A stretch of 32,234 nucleotides of DNA from a virus. The stretch spans positions 1 through 32,234 of the IMG/VR virus record IMGVR_UViG_3300042304_000641, one strand, 5' to 3'. How positions within the stretch are numbered: position 1 is the stretch's first letter; each line of letters begins with the position of its first letter. A program made the translations under genes and the position numbers. Under the pieces are notes generated by a model. That model did not search any database and was not told the DNA's origin. It saw only the letters and a list, made by a program, of their open reading frames with translations. Shown in pieces: positions 25,414 to 30,273 of this stretch.

Positions 25414-26319
25414 ATGGAAGACCAATTTTACAAGCCGGGATGGGAAGATCGACCAGAAGAGGTTGTAGCGATTGCTGACCTCCAGCCTATGCCTGTATTC
25501 GGTGACACTCCAGCAGGGCAGGCTGATATTGTTCTGCCTAAAACCTGCTACTTTTGGAAAGTCCATGAGAAGGTTACTGGGCAAAAGCCAACCCCATATA
25601 ACCAACTAAAGGTGGGCAGCTGCGTTGGCTTTGGAGCAGTTTCGGCCATTGAGGGCACAATGGTCAATGAGATCATGCGTGGAGAGAAAGAGGAATTCCG
25701 TCCTCTCTGCCAAGAGGTCAGTTATGCCGGTTCACGAATTGAAATTGGCAAGGGTAGGCTTGGTAGAGGCGATGGATCAATTGGCGCATGGGCAGCTGAA
25801 TTTGCTTTAAAGTATGGTTCTATTGATCGTGGAGTTCATGGCAAATACGATCTCAGAAAATACAGTGAAGAGCTATGCCGGGAATGGGGAAATTCTGGTG
25901 TTCCAGATGATCTTGAACCTACTGTCAAGAAGTATCCCGTAAAGGGGATTACGCTAGTCAAAAATTGGGAAGATGCCAAGAAGGCATTGGCTCAAGGCTA
26001 CGGGATTAGCGTTGCATCTAATCAGGGTTTCACCATGTCCCGTGATGCCAAGGGAATGGCACAGCCCAAGGGGCGATGGATGCACCAAATGTGCCTATGG
26101 GGCTACTCCACAGAAGGCAGTGAAAAGGGCTGGATTAGAAATAGTTGGGGCGCAAATGCTCATACTGGCCCAGTAGGTGAAGGTGGTCCACCCACTAGCG
26201 GATTCTGGGCCGATGCCGAAGTTATCTCTAAAATGCTAAGCCAAGGTGATTCTTGGGCCTTCTCTGGACTGTCTGGATTCCCAGCCAAAGATGTAATCAA
26301 TGTCGATTGGAATCTCTAG
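25414..26319 (+). CDS. Papain-like (C1 family) cysteine peptidase
   Basis: 301 residues with the papain triad in order: Q64 (oxyanion hole) and C70 in NQLKVGSCVGFGAVSAIEG, H224 in MHQMCLWGYS, N243 in IRNSWG. The segment after Cys70 and the I-R-N-S-W-G motif match C1A-type enzymes closely. No signal peptide or long inhibitory propeptide is visible (about 60 residues precede the catalytic region). Phages rarely encode papain-like enzymes. Possible roles are lysis of a proteinaceous wall, cleavage of virion proteins, or attack on a host factor. AGGTA precedes the ATG. It lies between the Pro-rich protein and a small membrane protein. Confidence 0.85.
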   Translation: MEDQFYKPGWEDRPEEVVAIADLQPMPVFGDTPAGQADIVLPKTCYFWKVHEKVTGQKPTPYNQLKVGSCVGFGAVSAIEGTMVNEIMRGEKEEFRPLCQEVSYAGSRIEIGKGRLGRGDGSIGAWAAEFALKYGSIDRGVHGKYDLRKYSEELCREWGNSGVPDDLEPTVKKYPVKGITLVKNWEDAKKALAQGYGISVASNQGFTMSRDAKGMAQPKGRWMHQMCLWGYSTEGSEKGWIRNSWGANAHTGPVGEGGPPTSGFWADAEVISKMLSQGDSWAFSGLSGFPAKDVINVDWNL

Positions 26320-26328
26320 GAGTTAGTT

Positions 26329-26667
26329 ATGTCATTGCTTCCCTACCCAGTGGTTTTCCCTCAAGAAGCACTTCTGATGATGCTCGACAAGTTTCGAGGT
26401 AGAGAGGTATCTACCCCAGATCTCGTCAATGCTGCATGGAATGTAGCAGGTTATGCACTTGGACAGTCACTTGGTGGTGGTCAAATGGTTGCAGGTAATT
26501 TGCCTCAACTGGACTCTGGTGAAATCAACGAAGCCGATCTGATTGCATCCGTATTGCAACAGAATGGTTCTCAAGTTGATGGCGCAGAGAAGGCAATTAC
26601 CTTCACCATTATCCCGTGGGTTGTTTTGGCCAAAGTTGCTATTAAGCTGCTTGCCAATCTTCTTTAA
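26329..26667 (+). CDS. Small protein with C-terminal membrane segment
   Basis: 112 residues with an AGGAG site before the ATG. The first about 85 residues are soluble and helical (PQEALLMMLDKFRG, PDLVNAAWNVAGYALGQSLGGG). The last about 23 form a hydrophobic helix (ITFTIIPWVVLAKVAIKLLANLL), so the protein is probably tail-anchored in the membrane. Following a peptidase and preceding a hairpin, it could be a holin-type partner or a membrane-targeted adaptor. I recognise no family. Confidence 0.6.
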   Translation: MSLLPYPVVFPQEALLMMLDKFRGREVSTPDLVNAAWNVAGYALGQSLGGGQMVAGNLPQLDSGEINEADLIASVLQQNGSQVDGAEKAITFTIIPWVVLAKVAIKLLANLL

Positions 26668-26675
26668 CGAACCAA

Positions 26676-26737
26676 GGGGTTGAGCAGGTAATTGGCTATC
26701 TGTGTTGGATTGCCAAGGTGGGGGCTTGCTCAACCCC
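26676..26737. other. 11-bp perfect inverted repeat, possible terminator or RNA switch
   Basis: GGGGTTGAGCA (26676-26686) and TGCTCAACCCC (26727-26737) are perfectly complementary. The 40-nt loop has a second small helix TTGGC/GCCAA (26692-26696/26712-26716). It sits in the 82-nt gap between the membrane protein and the HNH gene. No T-run follows, and the 3' arm ends 12 nt before the ATG at 26750, so it could cover the translation start or stop transcription with help from a factor. Confidence 0.5.
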
Positions 26738-26749
26738 AAGGATACTTTA

Positions 26750-27097
26750 ATGCTATCAGACATTATTAGCTTTGGTCAGCGTATCTGGGGTGAGATTCAG
26801 CGTTCATCCCGTTGGCCATCCGTTAGGGCTAAATTCTTAAAGGGGAAATCCTGCTCAGCCTGTGGGACAAAGAAGAATCTGGAAGCGCATCATGTTATCC
26901 CACTAGCTCATGGTGGAGATGAATTAGAGGAATCAAATCTAATTGGACTATGCCGTAATTGCCATTACTTTATTGGACATCTCCAAGACTGGACAAGTTT
27001 TAATTGTGATGTCCATGCTGACTCTGCATCGTATTTACAGAAGCATAATAATCGACCAAAACTCATCAAGCCGGAAGAAGATACGCCACTTATCTAA
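26750..27097 (+). CDS. HNH endonuclease
   Basis: 115 residues from ATG 26750. An upstream GTG at 26702 is open but would run through the hairpin arm. Motifs: C35-x2-C38 (CSACG), H47-H48 (LEAHHVIPLAHGGDE), N63 (ESNLIGLC), C68-x2-C71-H72 (CRNCH). This is the ββα-metal fold with an additional zinc site. Phage HNH proteins assist terminase cutting or act as mobile nicking enzymes; here it stands alone at the end of the + strand block, far from terL in this linear view, but possibly near it if the genome is circular or permuted. The stop overlaps that of the convergent - strand gene. Confidence 0.85.
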   Translation: MLSDIISFGQRIWGEIQRSSRWPSVRAKFLKGKSCSACGTKKNLEAHHVIPLAHGGDELEESNLIGLCRNCHYFIGHLQDWTSFNCDVHADSASYLQKHNNRPKLIKPEEDTPLI

Positions 27098-27519
27098 TGC
27101 CGGATACAAGTCTTACTTTTCGGCATTGCTTTGGATTGGCAACCTTTAGCTGCACAACGACCATTGGCAATTTTATCTTTCATTATTTGCAAATCTTGTT
27201 CTTTTTTAATCTGAGGCAATCGGCAACTCCTACATAAAAGTCTTGGTCTAATTACATAACAGTCTCCGCATCTCTGACACTTCTCTCTCCTCTTACCTCG
27301 TTTAGATGGATGCTGTTTACATCGAAAGCAAATGCCAGTTTTATCTAGAGTTGGCCAATTGCATTTCTTGCACTTTGACTTTCCATCTAAATCTTTATCC
27401 CTTTTAGGAACAGGCTTTTTCTTTGATTCTGATTTAAATAGCTCTTGCCGTCTCCTGTTCCTTTCAGCTGCCTGTTGCCGAATAAACTCTAAATAATCAC
27501 CAGCATAATACTCATCCAT
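27094..27519 (-). CDS. Basic protein with three zinc-type Cys modules
   Basis: 141 residues from the ATG at 27519. A TTG at 27540 would add 7 residues and lacks a better site. A basic helical N-terminus (about 1-45, Arg/Lys/Gln-rich) precedes three Cys modules: C50-x2-C53/C64-x2-C67, C81-x2-C84/C96-x2-C99, and C122-x4-C127/C138-x2-H141. The arrangement resembles small zinc-ribbon proteins that bind nucleic acid or RNA polymerase. It is the last gene of the - strand operon, and its TAG overlaps the convergent TAA of the HNH gene. No named family is recognised; a regulatory role in late expression is a guess. Confidence 0.65.
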   Translation of the reverse strand: MDEYYAGDYLEFIRQQAAERNRRRQELFKSESKKKPVPKRDKDLDGKSKCKKCNWPTLDKTGICFRCKQHPSKRGKRREKCQRCGDCYVIRPRLLCRSCRLPQIKKEQDLQIMKDKIANGRCAAKGCQSKAMPKSKTCIRH

Positions 27520-27521
27520 TC

Positions 27522-27611
27522 TTATCTCATCCTCACCCAACTAGCCATTTCTTCGTCTAGAAAATCGACAATTTCAACAACAAGCAAAATCCAGTTAATT
27601 GGGTTTAGCAT
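27522..27611 (-). CDS. 29-residue membrane micro-protein, candidate
   Basis: A 30-codon frame starting at an ATG that follows the repeated GGGAGGTG motif with 5-nt spacing, the same set-up that precedes two other starts in this operon. The peptide is hydrophobic in the middle (NWILLVVEIVDFL) and acidic-basic at the end, fitting a small single-pass membrane peptide. It begins inside the end of the winged-helix gene and stops 2 nt before the next ATG, so it fits the coupled layout exactly. There is no homology evidence. Confidence 0.45.
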   Translation of the reverse strand: MLNPINWILLVVEIVDFLDEEMASWVRMR

Positions 27612-27987
27612 CACCACCTCCCGGCAGCGGATAACCACTCAATTTATGAGCTTTTTCAATAAGATCTTTAGTTGGTAGATATGGAATAATCAATGAGATA
27701 AATTCCATCAATTCCATACACCGATCCTTGGAACAAATCTTTTTTCTTTCTTTCAATTTTTGACGCATAATTCTTTGCGTTTCCCTATCTTGTCTTGCTG
27801 ATTGAATTATCGTTACAACAGCTAAAAATGCTTGTGGCGGATAAACCCATTTCTGAGGAGAAATTTGTAGTGGTGCTGGAATACGCCCAGAATTAATAAG
27901 TTTCCAAATTCTTTGTTTGGAAAGTTTTACTTCAAGACATAAATCACGAACTGATTTCGGTTCAAATTCTGGAAAAGGCATTTTCAT
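27595..27987 (-). CDS. Winged-helix / excisionase-type DNA-binding protein
   Basis: 130 residues from the ATG at 27987; a GTG one codon upstream has poorer spacing to the GGAGG site. Residues about 12-50 (SVRDLCLEVKLSKQRIWKLINSGRIPAPLQIS followed by KWVYP) follow the MerR/excisionase-like helix-turn-helix pattern: helix, turn, recognition helix with R-I-W-K-L-I, then wing G-R-I-P. A long basic helix (about 60-90) and a C-terminal helix follow. It may be a repressor or activator of early/late switching, or an excisionase. The C-terminus carries PLPGGG followed by six residues, encoded by the repeated junction motif. Confidence 0.65.
   Translation of the reverse strand: MKMPFPEFEPKSVRDLCLEVKLSKQRIWKLINSGRIPAPLQISPQKWVYPPQAFLAVVTIIQSARQDRETQRIMRQKLKERKKICSKDRCMELMEFISLIIPYLPTKDLIEKAHKLSGYPLPGGGDAKPN
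27615..27630 (-). repeat. 16-nt junction repeat, copy C
   Basis: CCGCTGCCGGGAGGTG on the - strand, identical to copies at 27992-28007 and 28461-28476. It encodes PLPGG near the end of the winged-helix protein and supplies GGAGG 5 nt before the ATG at 27611. Confidence 0.85.
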
Positions 27988-28304
27988 CACTCACCTCCCG
28001 GCAGCGGTTTAATAATTTTGTTTATGTACTGAACTCTTATATCTTCATTTTTGAACACAAAAATTGCCGTGGAAATTAAGAAAAACGCAACAACAACGAC
28101 CACGCTCCAAGCTGCAAACTTCAGCCAGAACATCAAAGACTCCTTCCAGCTTTCGATTGCGGTAACACGCTTTCGCACCTCGTGCAATTCGTGATATCTG
28201 CGCTCGGCATCGCCGTAATAGTAATCCAAACGGCCTTTATTTTCCGCAAGTTGGTGCTGGACATTTTTCCAGTCATCAGCAGAGATATTGATCGACTCGT
28301 TCAT
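27987..28304 (-). CDS. Coiled-coil plus single-span membrane protein
   Basis: 105 residues. The soluble helical part (about 1-52) has heptad-like spacing and charged residues. One strong membrane segment follows (about 58-84, FWLKFAAWSVVVVVAFFLISTAIFVF), then a short tail ending PLPGGE. The plan resembles XhlA-like, holin-accessory or superinfection-exclusion proteins. The ATG overlaps the stop of the preceding small gene (ATGA), and its stop overlaps the next start (TGATG). GGAG lies about 9 nt upstream of the ATG. No family is assigned. Confidence 0.6.
   Translation of the reverse strand: MNESINISADDWKNVQHQLAENKGRLDYYYGDAERRYHELHEVRKRVTAIESWKESLMFWLKFAAWSVVVVVAFFLISTAIFVFKNEDIRVQYINKIIKPLPGGE
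27992..28007 (-). repeat. 16-nt junction repeat, copy B
   Basis: Identical CCGCTGCCGGGAGGTG on the - strand, encoding the final PLPGG of the coiled-coil membrane protein and giving GGAGG 6 nt before the ATG of the winged-helix gene. Confidence 0.85.
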
Positions 28305-28456
28305 TGCCCATCTCCAGTCGCATAGTGAATGAATGCCTTAACGACTGGCCACAGCCATCGAGCCAGCAGTCCAGCCGCAATTCCGGAGCCAAATATCAGC
28401 ACTGCGACGATGAACGCTTGCCGAGCTATTTCTCTACTTAGATCGTTGCCGGTCAT
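28301..28456 (-). CDS. 51-residue single-span membrane protein
   Basis: A short frame of 51 residues. Its ATG overlaps the stop of the upstream gene (TAATG) and its stop overlaps the next ATG (ATGA). One hydrophobic segment (about 13-36, AFIVAVLIFGSGIAAGLLARWLW) is preceded by a small charged N-terminus and followed by a short basic-aromatic tail. The start has GGAGG with 6-nt spacing supplied by the junction repeat. A holin-like or membrane-anchoring function is possible. Confidence 0.65.
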   Translation of the reverse strand: MTGNDLSREIARQAFIVAVLIFGSGIAAGLLARWLWPVVKAFIHYATGDGQ

Positions 28457-28629
28457 TACCCACCTCCCGGCAGCGGGTTAATAGCCAACCACAATTCCTC
28501 GTCATAAAAAGCTCCACGATATTCTGACATGGCCTGTTTATGCTTTAGAATTGCTGCACGGAGCTTGTCAATTTCAGCCCTTGCCTCTTGCAATTCAGTC
28601 AAGGTATGTTCTGCATCACGGTCGCCCAT
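28456..28629 (-). CDS. 57-residue coiled-coil protein
   Basis: A short frame with GGAG 7 nt upstream of the ATG. Residues about 5-38 (HTLTELQEARAEIDKLRAAI and on) have regular Leu/Ala/Ile heptads, a likely coiled coil. The C-terminus ends INPLPGGG, encoded by the junction repeat. The stop and the following ATG overlap as TAATG. It has the size and composition of small phage membrane-complex or assembly partners. The function is unknown. Confidence 0.65.
   Translation of the reverse strand: MGDRDAEHTLTELQEARAEIDKLRAAILKHKQAMSEYRGAFYDEELWLAINPLPGGG
28461..28476 (-). repeat. 16-nt junction repeat, copy A
   Basis: CCGCTGCCGGGAGGTG on the - strand at the end of the 57-residue gene: it encodes PLPGG and provides GGAGG 6 nt before the ATG at 28456. 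Confidence 0.85.
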
Positions 28630-28657
28630 TTAATTACTCCATAATTGTAAAACCATT

Positions 28658-28822
28658 TCACCCCCAAGGAATCGAACCCCAGCGCACACAACCAGCGGAT
28701 GAACAGAAAGTAGCATCAAAAAGACCATATTCTAAAATAGCCTTAATGATTTCCGATACCCATAAGGTTGCCGTCCTTATCACTCCTCCCGGTTTAATAT
28801 CCCTAATCGCACGGGAGATCAA
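28658..28822 (-). CDS. Small candidate ORF, weak start
   Basis: Up to 54 residues from a TTG at 28822, or 41 from a GTG at 28783 that has GGGAGGA almost touching it. It fills the otherwise empty 215-nt stretch between 28629 and 28845. The read-through includes IRDIKPGG in the same frame as the repeated PLPGG junction motif, at a place where DNA resembles copy B with a 6-nt deletion. This is the main reason to think it coding. The C-terminal half is Trp/Cys/Gly-containing (FCSSAGCVRWGSIPWG). A long opposite-strand frame also exists here; I favour the - strand because the rest of the operon runs that way. Confidence 0.35.
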   Translation of the reverse strand: MISRAIRDIKPGGVIRTATLWVSEIIKAILEYGLFDATFCSSAGCVRWGSIPWG

Positions 28823-28844
28823 TTAGGTTTTCCACTCAAGTGGC

Positions 28845-29303
28845 TTATCGTGCGATTGAGCATGGAGCGCAAATAGCCTGATCTTTAGGTATACATCTAG
28901 TACCACAGTCAAAGCAAACATTGTCAACACTATCCAGATCAGAGTGAGACTTGCCATCTTTAAGCCAAAAGAATATTTGGTAATACTCTTCTTTGCCACC
29001 CCACAAATCATAGGTAGCTTTATCAAGCACTAATTTCATTCTATTGTTCAAATCGTGATTGCCAACCCGATTTAAAATGACAAATTTAACTTCATCTCCA
29101 GTTCCTATATCAACGCCATTTTTCTGGACAGTAACCTTGGGAATTTCGCCAATTAATAATTTAGAAAATGATTCCCGTGATATTCTGTATGGCCCAGTGG
29201 TAACGCTATCTGGCCCCCATCTAGTTGGGCTAGTAGGCTTTGGCTTAGACATGAAATCAATCATTTGAATCAGATTACAATCTTGCGCTGTAAGCAATTC
29301 CAT
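28845..29303 (-). CDS. Unknown protein with C-terminal zinc ribbon
   Basis: 152 residues with an AAAGGA-type site before the ATG. The first about 120 residues are mixed alpha/beta and charged, with no recognised family. The last 25 carry C130-x2-C133-x3-C137 and C145-x2-C148, a short zinc-ribbon or knuckle. Small phage proteins ending in such a ribbon often bind nucleic acid or assemble with RNA polymerase, but this one gives no further clue. It is the first gene after a small hairpin at 29334-29361. Confidence 0.6.
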   Translation of the reverse strand: MELLTAQDCNLIQMIDFMSKPKPTSPTRWGPDSVTTGPYRISRESFSKLLIGEIPKVTVQKNGVDIGTGDEVKFVILNRVGNHDLNNRMKLVLDKATYDLWGGKEEYYQIFFWLKDGKSHSDLDSVDNVCFDCGTRCIPKDQAICAPCSIAR

Positions 29304-29333
29304 ATCCTTTTCCTTTCACATAAAACCCAACCA

Positions 29334-29361
29334 GAGGGGGGATTGTGCGGTTCCACCCCTC
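29334..29361 (-). terminator. Short hairpin, possible weak terminator or leader structure
   Basis: On the + strand GAGGGG (29334-29339) pairs with CCCCTC (29356-29361), a 6-bp helix with a 16-nt loop. On the - strand it lies downstream of the secreted-protein gene and upstream of the 152-residue gene. Only GGTTTTA follows it, so termination would be weak. A leader structure is an alternative. Confidence 0.3.
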
Positions 29362-29375
29362 CAGCTGGATAGAAC

Positions 29376-29708
29376 TTAGCGGTAACGAACTACTGCAATC
29401 CAAGTGCCATTTGACATTTGAGCGGTCCCAATGTCAACAGCATTACGCCTGCCCCAAAAGCAGCAATTTTGAATTGCTCCCTGCTGAGTCGATCCCATGC
29501 CGATCCCCTCAAACAGTCCAGCAGGATGGCCATTATGGCGGAATCGACCAGTTTGAACAATTAGCAATGCTGCATTCTGAGCAGTCGATGTATCACCTTT
29601 AACAGCTACAGGAGCAGCTGTAACTACCCGTGTCTTACGAAATACACCAGCATCAGAAGACTGTACCAAGCCAAGGCAAACAGCAAGGCCAAGAGCAAAT
29701 CGACGCAT
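29376..29708 (-). CDS. Small secreted protein, CAP-like fragment
   Basis: 110 residues from the ATG at 29708, chosen because GGAG lies 6 nt upstream; ATGs further upstream lack this. The N-terminus is a clear signal peptide (RRFALGLAVCLGLVQSSDA). After a short linker come QNAALLIVQTGRFRHNG, GLFEGIGMGSTQQGAI and CCFWGRRNAVDIG...GTWIAVVRY. These align by eye with the later part of secreted CAP/SCP-type domains and with short planctomycete exported proteins. It is unusual for a phage early region. Possible roles include surface modification or superinfection exclusion. The CAP relation is tentative. Confidence 0.55.
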   Translation of the reverse strand: MRRFALGLAVCLGLVQSSDAGVFRKTRVVTAAPVAVKGDTSTAQNAALLIVQTGRFRHNGHPAGLFEGIGMGSTQQGAIQNCCFWGRRNAVDIGTAQMSNGTWIAVVRYR

Positions 29709-29721
29709 AAAGAACTCCATT

Positions 29722-29940
29722 TCAAAATCGGACTTCATCCCTCTCATATTCCTCAACTACTCGTTCGAGGAATCCAAGCTCGACGACAAGAATCTTGATT
29801 AGTTCTATCAATTTCTTCGTGTCATCGTAGTTTACTATATGCGGAACTTGCTCTATCCTGTTGATGATGCTCAGAAATTCTTTTCGAGTCATCCTTGATT
29901 TATTAGGCCAAAACTCTGGCCATACATCATCCTGATTCAT
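29722..29940 (-). CDS. Small helical protein, unknown
   Basis: 72 residues from the ATG at 29940, which has GGAG at 7 nt; two ATGs upstream in frame are less well spaced. Mostly helical, with KKLIELIKILVVELGFLERVVEEYERDE near the end as an amphipathic or partly hydrophobic helix. There are no Cys or signal features. It overlaps the previous gene by 14 nt. The function is unknown; small early proteins of this kind are often host-takeover factors. Confidence 0.55.
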   Translation of the reverse strand: MNQDDVWPEFWPNKSRMTRKEFLSIINRIEQVPHIVNYDDTKKLIELIKILVVELGFLERVVEEYERDEVRF

Positions 29941-30271
29941 TGCCATTCTCCGGTTCGATACTATCAATTTCCTTCTTAATACGCTTCATCTCATGCACCA
30001 AAGATGCAAGCAATCCACCAGCCCGCTTTAAATGCTTGATGCTCTCATCGTAATTCTTCTTTGGACGAGCTATATAATGAATGATGCTAAATGACATATA
30101 CATAAAAATGAACTTGTAGCGCAATGAGCAAAAATCTGGAATTAACTTTTCGGAATCCAGATGATCTATTCCTTCGCCAGCATCGAGTAATTTGGATACA
30201 CGGATAATATCGTCATACTCAAAATCAGCATCAATAGAATCGTCTATAAATTCCTCAAATTCGCTGCTCAT
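29927..30271 (-). CDS. Small helical protein, unknown
   Basis: 114 residues with an acidic N-terminus (SSEFEEFIDDSIDADFEYDD) and a helical rest. A hydrophobic-aromatic stretch (FIFMYMSFSIIHYIA, about 54-68) could be buried or membrane-associated. A basic helix follows (KKNYDESIKHLKRAG). The start lies 2 nt after the primase stop, and the gene overlaps its downstream neighbour by 14 nt. No family is recognised. Confidence 0.6.
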   Translation of the reverse strand: MSSEFEEFIDDSIDADFEYDDIIRVSKLLDAGEGIDHLDSEKLIPDFCSLRYKFIFMYMSFSIIHYIARPKKNYDESIKHLKRAGGLLASLVHEMKRIKKEIDSIEPENGNESG

Positions 30272-30273
30272 TG

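Noticed and set aside
26702-26749. GTG start at 26702 for the HNH protein.
   Set aside because: The added residues would be encoded by the inverted-repeat loop and arm, and do not resemble an HNH N-terminus. The ATG at 26750 is a simpler start.
28655-28745. GGTTCGATTCC-type T-arm on the - strand, suggesting a tRNA gene.
   Set aside because: The T-stem is mostly G-T pairs, no matching 5' acceptor strand (TCACCCC) occurs at the right distance, and no plausible anticodon stem-loop forms. The sequence is better explained as part of a small open frame or as chance.
28551-28826. 91-residue + strand frame covering the gap between small - strand genes.
   Set aside because: It overlaps a well-supported - strand gene (28456-28629), has no ribosome-binding site in context and runs against the operon direction.
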